From positions 124,001-188,000 of the forward strand of contig NZ_FOKE01000007.1 in assembly GCF_900112065.1 (NCBI RefSeq): a DNA stretch of 64,000 nucleotides, read 5' to 3'. The notes beneath the pieces were generated by a model. It was given only the letters and a program-made list of their open reading frames with translations. It was not told the DNA's origin and searched no databases. Positions 34,391-43,014 of this stretch are shown here, piece by piece (the stretch's first letter is position 1; each line of letters opens with the position of its first letter). The DNA comes from Cohnella sp. OV330 (lineage in GTDB: Bacteria > Bacillota > Bacilli > Paenibacillales > Paenibacillaceae). The translations under genes were made by a program, and so were the position numbers.

Positions 34391-35077
34391 ATGCAGCGCT
34401 ATTATCCGATCATGGTATCCGTAGAGCACAGCAGATGCGTCGTGGTAGGCGGCGGCGCCGTCGGCGAGCGAAGAACGGGCGGTTTGCTGGAGGCGGGCGC
34501 GGACATTTTGCTCGTCTGCCCCGAGATCGTCTCGGCCAGGCTGCGTCAGTGGAAGGAAGCAGGGGCGATCCGTCACTTGCCGAAGCCGTTCTCGCCGGAC
34601 GATCTGGAGGGTGCCGCGCTTGTTATTGCGGCTACAGGTGCCGACGAGTTGAACGGCTGGATCTGCGACGAGGCGAAGCGGCGCGGCATCCCGGCAAACT
34701 CCGCCTCGGACGGTTCGAGGGGGAGCTTTATCGTGCCGGCCGTAGTCCGCAGAGGCGGCTTGTTATTGACCGTCGGTACCTCGGGCGCCGGGCCGGCTTG
34801 GTCCGCTCGCATCGCGAGCGAACTGAGGGAGCGATACGGTCCCGAATATGCCGAACTGACGAGAAAGCTGGGCATCCTGCGCCGGCGCGTGCTGGCGGAG
34901 GTCGCCGATGCGTCTGAAAGGCGCAGGCTGATGCAAGTTGCCGTTACGGATCGCGCTGTCGAAGCGTGGTCGTCCATGGCGGAACTGCCCGAGGCAGAGG
35001 CGTTGGTCGCGATGCTGCGCAAATGGGCGGATGCCAAGCATGCCGAGAATGCTGAGAATTCGGAGAATGCCAACTAG
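34391..35077 (+). CDS. precorrin-2 dehydrogenase / siroheme synthase N-domain protein
   Basis: 228 residues from ATG 34391, 8 bases after AAGGAG. QRYYPIMVSVEHSRCVVVGGGAVGERR contains the NAD-binding glycine motif (VVGGGAVGERR, about 18-28); later ANSASDGSRGSFIVPAVVRRGGLLLTVGTSGAGPAWS matches the central signature of CysG-N/Met8/YlnF proteins. It oxidises precorrin-2 to sirohydrochlorin, and some relatives also insert iron. With cobA-hemD downstream it gives a siroheme branch inside the haem cluster. The C-terminal tail has an AENAENSENAN repeat. Confidence 0.88.
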   Translation: MQRYYPIMVSVEHSRCVVVGGGAVGERRTGGLLEAGADILLVCPEIVSARLRQWKEAGAIRHLPKPFSPDDLEGAALVIAATGADELNGWICDEAKRRGIPANSASDGSRGSFIVPAVVRRGGLLLTVGTSGAGPAWSARIASELRERYGPEYAELTRKLGILRRRVLAEVADASERRRLMQVAVTDRAVEAWSSMAELPEAEALVAMLRKWADAKHAENAENSENAN

Positions 35078-35195
35078 GGAGTTCGATAGAGCCCTGCTGG
35101 CGATGTTTGGGTCTGGCGGCTGAATATGAGACAATAGTTAGTAACTTGAAGTCCACTGACGATTTGAAAAGAAATACCGGGGAGTGTTGCGGCGA

Positions 35196-36134
35196 ATGCG
35201 CAAGATCAAGGTTGGGACTAGACAAAGCGCGCTGGCGATGACGCAGAGCGGGCAGACGCTCGATGCGCTTAAGCGATTGGCAGAAGAGGCAGGACTGCCG
35301 CTCGAATTCGAGGTCGTGCCGATCGTAACGCGGGGAGACCGGATATTGGACGTGACCTTGTCCAAAGTCGGAGGCAAAGGCCTGTTCGTCAAAGAGATCG
35401 AAGAAGCGCTGCTCGGCGGCGAGATCGATATCGCGATCCACAGCATGAAGGATATGCCGTTCGAGCTGCCCGAAGGCCTCGTGATCGGATGCGTGCCGCC
35501 GCGCGAGGATCCGCGCGACGCGCTCGTGAATTTGACCTCGAGCACGCTGTCGGATTTGCCGCCGGGCGCCAGGATCGGCACGAGCAGCCTTCGCCGGTCG
35601 GCGCAGCTGCAGTCGCGCCGACCCGATTTTCGGATCGAATCGCTCCGCGGCAATATCGACACCCGGCTTCGCAAGCTGGAGTCCGAAGGACTCGACGCGA
35701 TCGTGTTGGCCGCTGCCGGCTTGAAGCGGATGGGGTGGAGCGATCGCATCACCGCTTATATCGAGCCCGGGGACTGCCTGCCCGCTGTCGGACAGGGCGC
35801 GCTTGCCATTGAATGCCGGGCGTCCGACGATGAAGTGCTGGCGCTGCTGGCTATGCTGAACGATACCGCCGCCGAGCGCGCGGTAGCTGCCGAGCGCACG
35901 TTTTTGGGATTGCTGAACGGCGGCTGCCAGGTGCCGATCGGCGCTTATGCGACCGCAGCGTCGGCGGAGTCCGATGCCGTCGTATCCATGACGGGCATGG
36001 TCGCGGCTGCAGACGGCAGACTGGTGCTTAAAGCGTCGGCTTCCGGCAGCGATCCGGCCGAGGTCGGACGACGCGTGGCGGAGGAGCTGCTGGGCAAGGG
36101 CGCGGACGCATTGCTCGCGGAAGCGAGGGAATAA
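35196..36134 (+). CDS. hemC: porphobilinogen deaminase (hydroxymethylbilane synthase)
   Basis: 312 residues from ATG 35196; GTG 35184 lies inside the ribosome site region and gives a non-family leader. RKIKVGTRQSALAMTQ, KVGGKGLFVKEIEEALLGGEIDIAIHSMKDMP and RIGTSSLRRSAQL are family signatures; the dipyrromethane cofactor Cys is in LNGGCQVPIGAYA near 242. It polymerises four porphobilinogens to hydroxymethylbilane. The stop and the next ATG are 2 bases apart. Confidence 0.96.
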   Translation: MRKIKVGTRQSALAMTQSGQTLDALKRLAEEAGLPLEFEVVPIVTRGDRILDVTLSKVGGKGLFVKEIEEALLGGEIDIAIHSMKDMPFELPEGLVIGCVPPREDPRDALVNLTSSTLSDLPPGARIGTSSLRRSAQLQSRRPDFRIESLRGNIDTRLRKLESEGLDAIVLAAAGLKRMGWSDRITAYIEPGDCLPAVGQGALAIECRASDDEVLALLAMLNDTAAERAVAAERTFLGLLNGGCQVPIGAYATAASAESDAVVSMTGMVAAADGRLVLKASASGSDPAEVGRRVAEELLGKGADALLAEARE

Positions 36135-36136
36135 CG

Positions 36137-37690
36137 ATGACGCAGGGGAAAGTATATCTGGTGGGCGCGGGGCCGGGAGACCCGAAGCTGATCACGGTAC
36201 GCGGGCTGCGCGCGCTTCAGCGCTGCGACGTCGTCGTGTACGACCGCTTGGCGGGACCTCAGCTGCTGCAGGAGACGCGGCCCGGCGCGGAACGGATCTA
36301 CGTCGGCAAGCGGCCGGACCGGCATACGATGAAGCAGGAGGAGATTAACCGGCTGCTGCTCGATTTGGCGCTTTCCGGCAAGATCGTGTGCAGGCTCAAG
36401 GGCGGCGATCCGACCGTGTTCGGGCGCGTGGGCGAAGAGGCGGAACTGCTGCGGCAGCATGGCGTGCCCTACGAGATCGTCCCGGGCATCACGTCCGCGA
36501 TCGCGGTACCGGCCTATGCCGGCATTCCGGTGACGCACCGGGACCTCGCCTCCTCCTTTTCGATCGTGACCGGACACGAGAGCCCCGACAAGCTCGACCG
36601 TATGATCCAATGGGACAAAGTAACCAACGCTACCGGCACGCTGCTTTTCCTGATGGGCGTTGCCAAGATCGGCTATATTAGCGAGCAGCTGATCAAATAC
36701 GGCCGGCCGGCCGAGACCCCCGTGGCGCTTGTCCGATGGGGCACGCGCGCGGAGCAGGAGACGCTGACCGGTACGCTGGGCGACATCGAGCAAAAAGTGC
36801 GCGAGGCCGACTTCCAGCCGCCGGCGGTCATCGTCGTCGGCGACGTCGTGCGGCAGCGCGAAACGTTGAAGTGGATCGAGGCGAAGCCGCTGTTCGGCTG
36901 GCGCGTCCTTGTCACGCGGGCGCGTTCGCAGGCAAGCGAGCTTGCGGACCGGATCGACGAACTAGGCGGAGAGCCTTACGTGTTTCCCGTGATCGACACG
37001 GTTAAGCAGACGAATCCGGCCGAAGTCGAACGGATCGAATCGGCGATGCGCGAGGCCGAGCGCTTCGATTGGGTCATTTTGACGAGCGCTGCGGGCGTCG
37101 AGTACTTTTTCTCTTGGCTTGCCGAATCGCGCGTCGATATCCGCCGGTTTGCCAGGGCGCGATTTGCCGCGGTTGGACCGAAGACGGCCGAAGCGCTCGC
37201 GGCGCGCGGCGTCGTCGCCGACGTGATTCCTTCCCAGTTCCAGGCCGAAGGTTTGCTGGACAGCTTGGCGGACAAGCTGGAGCCGGGACAGCGGGCGCTG
37301 CTGCCCAGAGGCGATCTGGCCCGCGGATTGCTGCCGGCAGAGCTCGCCAAGGCGGGCGTCGAAGCCGTGGAGTTAGACGTATACGAAAACAGGCTGGTCG
37401 TTCAAGAGGACGACATGATCGTCGAGATGCTGCAAGCCGGCGAGATTCATGCGGTGACATTTACGAGCTCGTCGACGGTCGTTAATCTGCTCGAAGCGTT
37501 GCGCCAGTTGGGCGCGGAGCGTCCGGCGGACCTGCTGGCAGGCTGCGCGATCGCGTGCATCGGACCGATCACCGCCCGCACGGCGGAAGAGCACGGGCTT
37601 CGCGTGACGCTGACCGCCGAACAGTCCACGATCGAAGGATTGCTCGCGGCGATGCTGAAGCATCGCGGCGCCGGCAACGAAATTCGTTAA
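36137..37690 (+). CDS. uroporphyrinogen-III C-methyltransferase / uroporphyrinogen-III synthase fusion
   Basis: 517 residues in two domains. Residues 1-245 are SUMT (CobA): GKVYLVGAGPGDPKLITVRG, VVYDRLAGPQLL, CRLKGGDPTVFGRVGEEAE and VPGITSAIAVPAYAGIPVTHR. Residues 255-510 are HemD: GWRVLVTRARSQASELADRI, WVILTSAAGVEYFF, AVGPKTAEAL and IACIGPITARTAEEHGL. The protein closes hydroxymethylbilane to uroporphyrinogen III and then methylates it twice to precorrin-2, feeding both haem and siroheme. B. subtilis uses separate genes (hemD, and ylnD or nasF). Confidence 0.93.
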   Translation: MTQGKVYLVGAGPGDPKLITVRGLRALQRCDVVVYDRLAGPQLLQETRPGAERIYVGKRPDRHTMKQEEINRLLLDLALSGKIVCRLKGGDPTVFGRVGEEAELLRQHGVPYEIVPGITSAIAVPAYAGIPVTHRDLASSFSIVTGHESPDKLDRMIQWDKVTNATGTLLFLMGVAKIGYISEQLIKYGRPAETPVALVRWGTRAEQETLTGTLGDIEQKVREADFQPPAVIVVGDVVRQRETLKWIEAKPLFGWRVLVTRARSQASELADRIDELGGEPYVFPVIDTVKQTNPAEVERIESAMREAERFDWVILTSAAGVEYFFSWLAESRVDIRRFARARFAAVGPKTAEALAARGVVADVIPSQFQAEGLLDSLADKLEPGQRALLPRGDLARGLLPAELAKAGVEAVELDVYENRLVVQEDDMIVEMLQAGEIHAVTFTSSSTVVNLLEALRQLGAERPADLLAGCAIACIGPITARTAEEHGLRVTLTAEQSTIEGLLAAMLKHRGAGNEIR

Positions 37691-37708
37691 AGAAAGGTTT
37701 TGATTCGA

Positions 37709-38698
37709 ATGAATACATCTATCGTGCGCCATCGCCGGCTTCGGCGAACGGCCGGCATCCGCAATCTGGTCCGGGAGACGCATCTGCACGTGCACGACCT
37801 GATCATGCCGATCTTCGTCGCCCACGGCGGCAACATCAAGACCGAGATCTCCTCGATGCCCGGCGTATATAACCTGTCGCTCGACCGTCTGGACGAAGAG
37901 ATCGAAGAGATCGTCTCCCTAGGCATCCAGGCCGTGCTGCTGTTCGGCATCCCGGGCGCCAAGGACAGCGTCGGCACGGGCGCGTATGCGGAAGACGGCA
38001 TCGTACAGCAGGCCACCCGCAAGATCAAAAAGCTGGCGCCCGATCTGGTCGTCGTCGCGGATACCTGCTTGTGCGAATTCACGGATCACGGACACTGCGG
38101 CGTCGTGCACGAAGGAGACTGCGGCGCGGTCGTGGACAACGACGATTCGCTGGCACTTTTGGTGCGCACCGCCGTATCGCAAGCGCGCGCGGGCGCCGAC
38201 ATCATCGCGCCTTCGAATATGATGGACGGATTCGTGGGCGCCATTCGGCAGGGGCTCGACGAGGCCGGCTTCGAGGATATTCCGATCATGTCCTATGCGG
38301 TCAAATATTCCTCGGCTTATTACGGCCCGTTCCGCGAGGCTGCCCAGTCGGCGCCGAAGTTCGGCGACCGCAAGACGTACCAGATGGACGCGGCGAACGC
38401 CCGCGAGGCGCTGAGAGAGGCCGAGACGGACGTACGAGAGGGAGCGGACATGCTCATGGTCAAGCCGGGGCTCGCGTACCTGGACATCGTGCGGCTGCTG
38501 AAGGAGCGGTATGATCTGCCGCTCGTCGTATATAACGTGAGCGCCGAATACGCGATGGTGAAGGCGGCGGCGATGCAGGGCTGGATCGACGAGCGCGCGA
38601 TCGTGCTGGAGACGCTGACCGGCATGAAGCGTGCGGGCGCGGACATGATCATCACGTATCATGCGAAGGATGCCGTTCGTTGGATGAACGGACTGTAA
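37709..38698 (+). CDS. hemB: delta-aminolevulinic acid dehydratase
   Basis: 329 residues from ATG 37709; a TTG at 37700 is too close to the AAAGG site. The zinc-site cysteines are in DTCLCEFTDHGHCG near 119-131. The two active-site lysines are in MSYAVKYSSAYYGPFREAA near 195 and LMVKPGLAYLD near 250. It condenses two 5-aminolevulinate molecules to porphobilinogen. Usual length. Last gene of the hem run before the tandem hairpin array; hemL, next in B. subtilis, is displaced by the array and a regulator gene. Confidence 0.96.
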   Translation: MNTSIVRHRRLRRTAGIRNLVRETHLHVHDLIMPIFVAHGGNIKTEISSMPGVYNLSLDRLDEEIEEIVSLGIQAVLLFGIPGAKDSVGTGAYAEDGIVQQATRKIKKLAPDLVVVADTCLCEFTDHGHCGVVHEGDCGAVVDNDDSLALLVRTAVSQARAGADIIAPSNMMDGFVGAIRQGLDEAGFEDIPIMSYAVKYSSAYYGPFREAAQSAPKFGDRKTYQMDAANAREALREAETDVREGADMLMVKPGLAYLDIVRLLKERYDLPLVVYNVSAEYAMVKAAAMQGWIDERAIVLETLTGMKRAGADMIITYHAKDAVRWMNGL

Positions 38699-38730
38699 AG
38701 CGAAGGGTATAGGAGCTGGCGTGGGCGAGC

Positions 38731-39111
38731 ATAGCGGCAAACTGCAGCTGTGCTCGGCGAGCCGGTGGAGTCTTGGCTAGCATAGCGGTAATAAGTTCCG
38801 CTATCGTGCCTGGCTAGCCGATCGTAGGCGTGCATAGCGGAAAAAAGCACCGCTAATTTGCCCGGCGAGTCCGGTCATAAGCTGAATAGCGGTAAAAAGT
38901 ACCGCTATCTTGCTTAGCGAGGCTTGCCATAGCCTGAATAGCGGTAAAAAGTACCGCTATCTTGCTTAGCGAGGCTTGCCACAGCCTGAATAGCGGTAAA
39001 AAATACCGCTATCTTGCTTAGCGAGGCTTGCCACAGCCTGAATAGCGGTAAAAAGGCCGCTAATGTGCCGGGAAGTGCGTTGCAGGCGCGTATAGCGGTA
39101 ATAAAGCAGCC
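38731..39111. repeat. tandem array of eight 52-bp hairpin repeats
   Basis: Units start at 38731, 38782, 38834, 38886, 38938, 38990, 39042 and 39092, a period of 52 (50-52) bases. Each begins ATAGCGG; the central three contain ATAGCGGTA, AAAA(G/A), TACCGCTAT, a 9-bp inverted repeat, followed by a linker TCTTGCTTAGCGAGGCTTGCC that is also conserved. Outer units diverge in loop and linker but most keep ATAGCGG...CCGCTA. The array lies between convergent hemB and the Crp/Fnr gene and ends at the latter's stop codon. No coding sequence spans it. Confidence 0.92.
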
Positions 39112-39774
39112 TCAGCCCCGCAGCTTGGTCAAATTAAGCGTGTACTGGTTCAGCCCGAACGCGAGCACGCCTTTTGCTTCGAGCTCGCGGAGCACTTCGG
39201 ACAAGATCTGCTTGGACACGCCGGCCATTTGCGAGAGCTCGTCATAATTGAGCGCCAGATGAATGCGGATGAAGACGCCGTCGCGCTTGCCGTGCTGGTT
39301 GGCGAGATTGATCAGGTTCTTCAGCACGCGCGTGCGGTCGTCGAGGAAGGTCAAGTCGCTCACATGCTCGTTCGTCTGCCGGAGCCGCCGGCTCAGCTCG
39401 GCGAGTATGCCCTTCGTGATATCGAAGTGCGACTCGAGCAGCCGCATGAAGTCGTCGCTCGCGATCTCCAGCAAGAGCGAAGTCTCGAGCGCGCGGGCGG
39501 ACGCCGAGCGCGGCAGCCCGTCGAGGAGGGCTAGTTCCCCGAAGCTGTCGCCTTCCCCGACGACGGACAGCACCTTCTCTTCGCCGCCTGCGCTGCGCGT
39601 GAAGAGCTTGATGGATCCGTTCAGCACGACGTAGAATACGTTGCCCGGATCTTTTTCCTGAAAGAGGATGCTGCCGGCGGACAAGCTGCGCCGTCTCGCT
39701 ATCCGAGATATGTGTTCAAGCTGCGAATCGCTGAGTTTGTCGAACAAAGACACCTTTTTAAGCCATTGAATCAT
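39112..39774 (-). CDS. Crp/Fnr family transcriptional regulator
   Basis: 220 residues from ATG 39774, 7 bases after GGGGG; an ORF start 8 codons earlier overlaps that site. The N-terminal cyclic-nucleotide-binding beta-roll has GSILFQEKDPGNVFYVVLNGSIKLF and GEGDSFGELALLDGLPRSASARA; a long dimerisation helix follows; the C-terminal winged helix has YDELSQMAGVSKQILSEVLRELEAKG near 185-210. No cysteine cluster for an Fnr-type FeS centre is seen, so it is more Crp-like. Ligand unknown. Its stop codon abuts the repeat array. Confidence 0.9.
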   Translation of the reverse strand: MIQWLKKVSLFDKLSDSQLEHISRIARRRSLSAGSILFQEKDPGNVFYVVLNGSIKLFTRSAGGEEKVLSVVGEGDSFGELALLDGLPRSASARALETSLLLEIASDDFMRLLESHFDITKGILAELSRRLRQTNEHVSDLTFLDDRTRVLKNLINLANQHGKRDGVFIRIHLALNYDELSQMAGVSKQILSEVLRELEAKGVLAFGLNQYTLNLTKLRG

Positions 39775-39855
39775 GACGGAGCCCCCATTGCCGCGCATTA
39801 TGATGATTCAGTTTACCATAGACTTTTCCATTCCAGATAGCAGAGGTGGACCAAA

Positions 39856-41157
39856 ATGAGCGAAACGCGTCAAATCCGCTCGGACGCTAAGTCCAAAGCC
39901 GCATTCGAACGGGCCAAAAGGTCTATTCCCGGCGGCGTCAACAGCCCGGTTCGCGCGTTCAAGTCGGTCGGCTTGACGCCGGTCGTCATCGAACGCGGCC
40001 AAGGGAGCCGGATTACCGATATCGACGGTCAAATCTATATCGATTACGTACTGTCTTGGGGGCCGTTGATTGCCGGCCACGCCCATCCGGAAGTGGTGGA
40101 AGCGATCAAGCGGACCGCCGAAAAAGGAACGAGCTTCGGCGCGCCGACCGAATTGGAGACGGAGATGGCGGAGCTTGTATGCGCCCGCGTGCCGTCGATC
40201 GAGGTCGTCCGCATGGTCAACTCCGGCACCGAGGCGACGATGAGCGCCATTCGGCTCGCGCGCGGCTATACCGGCCGCAGCCGGATCCTGAAGTTCGAGG
40301 GCTCGTATCACGGCCATGCCGACAGTCTCTTGATCAAGGCGGGCTCCGGCGTGGCGACGCTTGGATTGCCCGACAGTCCCGGCGTGCCGGAGAGCATCGC
40401 GTCCCACACGATCACGGTGCCCTACAATGATCTTGCGTCGGTCAAGCTTGCTTTCGAGCGGTACGGCGAGGAGATCGCGGCGGTCATCGTGGAGCCGGTC
40501 GCCGGCAATATGGGCGTCGTTCCTCCGCTCCCCGGTTTTCTCCAGGGGCTGCGGGACGTGACGAAGCAATACGACAGCTTGCTCATTTTCGATGAAGTGA
40601 TGACGGGCTTCCGCGTGCACCTGAACTGCGCGCAAGGCCTCTACGGGATTACGCCAGACTTGACCTGCCTCGGCAAGGTCATCGGCGGCGGTCTGCCAGT
40701 CGGCGCCTATGGCGGCCGGCGGGAACTGATGGAGCGCATGGCGCCGGTCGGGCCGATCTATCAGGCGGGCACCTTGTCGGGCAACCCGCTCGCGATGTCC
40801 GCGGGGTTGGCCACGCTCAAGCTGCTCGACGAGTCCGCCTACCAGCGCCTGGAGCGGCTCGCGATGCGCCTGCAGGCCGGCCTCGCGTCCAATGCGGCCG
40901 AATACGGCATCGCGATGACGATCAACCGCGTCGGCTCGATGGTCTGTCCGTTCCTGACGGACAAGCAGGTCATCAACTTCGAGACGGCCAAGCAGTCCAA
41001 CACGGAGCGATTCCGGACGCTGTTCGGCAGAATGCTCGACCAGGGCGTCAACCTGCCGCCTTCCCAGTTCGAGGGCTGGTTCCTGTCCACCGCCCACAGC
41101 GAGGACGACATCGACGAGACGATCGCGGCGCACCGCACTGCGCTTGGCAAGTTTTAA
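39856..41157 (+). CDS. hemL: glutamate-1-semialdehyde 2,1-aminomutase
   Basis: 433 residues. SIPGGVNSPVRAFKSVG starts the family pattern; FGAPTELETEMAEL, VRMVNSGTEATMSAIRLARGYTGR, and the PLP lysine in LTCLGKVIGGGLPVGAYGG near 275 identify HemL; class III aminotransferase fold. Makes 5-aminolevulinate from the HemA product. AGAGGTGG precedes the ATG. In B. subtilis it directly follows hemB; here it is separated by the repeat array and a divergent regulator gene, so it must have its own promoter. Confidence 0.95.
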   Translation: MSETRQIRSDAKSKAAFERAKRSIPGGVNSPVRAFKSVGLTPVVIERGQGSRITDIDGQIYIDYVLSWGPLIAGHAHPEVVEAIKRTAEKGTSFGAPTELETEMAELVCARVPSIEVVRMVNSGTEATMSAIRLARGYTGRSRILKFEGSYHGHADSLLIKAGSGVATLGLPDSPGVPESIASHTITVPYNDLASVKLAFERYGEEIAAVIVEPVAGNMGVVPPLPGFLQGLRDVTKQYDSLLIFDEVMTGFRVHLNCAQGLYGITPDLTCLGKVIGGGLPVGAYGGRRELMERMAPVGPIYQAGTLSGNPLAMSAGLATLKLLDESAYQRLERLAMRLQAGLASNAAEYGIAMTINRVGSMVCPFLTDKQVINFETAKQSNTERFRTLFGRMLDQGVNLPPSQFEGWFLSTAHSEDDIDETIAAHRTALGKF

Positions 41158-41293
41158 AGCCAGACGACGCACAAGTCCGTAGGCATGCCCACCTTTTTAA
41201 GGCATATAGATAGATAAGGAGTGAAGCCTGCCTCCGGGCGTTTTCCGGCAGCCGGGAATGCAGGGACTCTATGCCGAGAGGGGGAGACCTGTC

Positions 41294-42889
41294 GTGACGG
41301 AATCGTCGAACGGGTTGAGATTCGATATTTATGAACGGGTGCAGCTGACGAGTGACGCCTTGCCCATCGACACGCTCGAGGAGATCGAGCTGTCGCCGCA
41401 CATCGAGGCGGTGGAACAGGAAGACAGCGTGCTGTTGCGGGGATATTTGCTGCTGAGCGGCACTTACCGGCCGATCGGGGAAGAGGATGCGGCCGGGACG
41501 CTGGAGCATCGCATTCCGGTCGAGATTTCTTTGCCGCAGAGCCGCGTGCGTCAATTGGAAGAACTGGACGTCGAGATCGATCATTTCGACGTCGACCTTC
41601 TCACCGAGCGCTCGCTGAACGTGACCGGAGTTTTGGGGTTGCGGGGCGTGCAGACGGAAGCGCGCGAGGCGCCGGTATGGCTGGAAGACGGCTTTACGGT
41701 CGCGCATGACGCGCCGGAGCGGGTGTACGCGGCCGAAGCGGAGCAGCGCGACGAGGGCAATCAAGCGTTCGAGCTGCCGCCGCTGGGCGAATTCGCCTTC
41801 GAATCGGCGGAGGAAGGCGGGGCGAACGAGGGCTTCGGCAGGACGCCCGAAGCAGGACGCTCGAATGCCCCTTTTACCGCAGGCGGCCAGCCGCAAGCGC
41901 CCGTTTATTCGCAGCCCGGACCGGTCTATCTGCCGCCCGCTTGGACGGATCCGAACGCCGCCCAGGAGGCGTCAGCCTCGCCGGTCTGGTATGAGCAGCA
42001 GCGGGCTCGCGCCGAAGCTGAAGCACGGGCTCGGGAAGAGGCGCTGCTTCGGCAGCAGGAGCTCGCCCAATTCGCCGCCGAGGCACTGGAGCGGCAGCTT
42101 GCCGAAGCAACGAGGGCGAATGCGGAACTGGAGGCTCGTGCCGCCGAGGAAGCGCGCGCATACGAGCTTGCGGAGCGGGAAAAAGCCGAGCGGGAAGCGC
42201 TAGACGCGATCGCGCAGGCGCAACGCAACAAGCAGCTGGAGGAAGAGCGGGACAGGCAGGAAGAGGCCGAAGCTTGGGAGCGGCTGCTCGCTTACCAGCG
42301 TCTAGAGGAGGAGCCGGCGGAGTTCATCGCGCCATCGGAGACCGTTCCTCCGCAATCGGAACCGTCAAGCTATCCTCAAGTATATGAGGCGAATATTCCC
42401 TCGCCTTCCACATGGCCGGGTCTCGAGAACGAAGCGCAGCCTCAGGATCATACGGAGTCGGCCGATTCCGACGAGGCGGCCCCGTACGGACATCGCCAGC
42501 CGGAACCGACGGGACCGAAGCTGGGCTTGTCCAGCAAAGGGGCGGGCGGGGCCGAATCCGCATTCGGCGTCGGCATCCTGTCGCAGCTCGGGGACAAAGG
42601 CGCGATTCGCGAGGCCGGCCTGAAGGCGGCCGAGGAAGCGCGGTTGGCCGCGCCTCCCGAGAATACGCAGAACAGCCGCGCCACGGGAGACGAGATCGAA
42701 TGGACGCGTCTATTCCTTGCCAAGGAAGCCGGCCAATCGTTTCGCAAAGTAAAAATGGTGATCGTGCAGCGGGAGGATACGCTCGACGGCATCGCGGGCA
42801 GGTACCAGCTTCAATCTCGCGAGCTCCAACTGTACAACCGTCTTCCCGATCCGCATCTGGCGGAGGGGCAAGTGCTGTATATCCCTTAA
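41294..42889 (+). CDS. spoVID: SpoVID-like spore coat morphogenetic protein with LysM domain
   Basis: 531 residues from GTG 41294, 7 bases after GGGGAG; the ATG at 41258 lacks a site. Residues 1-130 are a beta-rich domain (RFDIYERVQLTSDALPIDTL, LLRGYLLLSGTY) as in SpoVID. Residues about 230-335 are a long Glu/Ala/Arg coiled coil. The last 45 residues are a LysM module (VIVQREDTLDGIAGRYQLQ... LYNRLPDPHLAEGQVLYIP). SpoVID directs the SafA-dependent inner coat in the mother cell. The hemL-spoVID-valS order matches B. subtilis, but ysxE, which follows spoVID there, is missing. Confidence 0.85.
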   Translation: MTESSNGLRFDIYERVQLTSDALPIDTLEEIELSPHIEAVEQEDSVLLRGYLLLSGTYRPIGEEDAAGTLEHRIPVEISLPQSRVRQLEELDVEIDHFDVDLLTERSLNVTGVLGLRGVQTEAREAPVWLEDGFTVAHDAPERVYAAEAEQRDEGNQAFELPPLGEFAFESAEEGGANEGFGRTPEAGRSNAPFTAGGQPQAPVYSQPGPVYLPPAWTDPNAAQEASASPVWYEQQRARAEAEARAREEALLRQQELAQFAAEALERQLAEATRANAELEARAAEEARAYELAEREKAEREALDAIAQAQRNKQLEEERDRQEEAEAWERLLAYQRLEEEPAEFIAPSETVPPQSEPSSYPQVYEANIPSPSTWPGLENEAQPQDHTESADSDEAAPYGHRQPEPTGPKLGLSSKGAGGAESAFGVGILSQLGDKGAIREAGLKAAEEARLAAPPENTQNSRATGDEIEWTRLFLAKEAGQSFRKVKMVIVQREDTLDGIAGRYQLQSRELQLYNRLPDPHLAEGQVLYIP

Positions 42890-42979
42890 GCTTCGAATCG
42901 GTTCGCCCCGCGGCAGCAATGGCCGCGGGGTTCTTCGCGTCTTCGGCCCGGCGCGCCAGACGCCGTAGCGGCCGGCAGG

Positions 42980-43008
42980 TTGACTGCATGTAGCCGTACG
43001 GGTATGAT
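42980..43008 (+). promoter_or_regulatory. sigma-A promoter of valS T-box transcript
   Basis: TTGACT (42980-42985), a 17-base spacer and TATGAT (43003-43008), directly upstream of the T-box leader. Confidence 0.6.
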
Positions 43009-43014
43009 AGGAAA

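Noticed and set aside
38731..39111. CRISPR array
   Set aside because: The intervals between palindromes are themselves conserved in the middle units rather than unique, the repeat is shorter than usual, and no cas gene is present.
41182..41211. sigma-E promoter for spoVID
   Set aside because: CATATAGA is a fair -10, but no matching -35 is found at proper spacing; kept out of the feature list.
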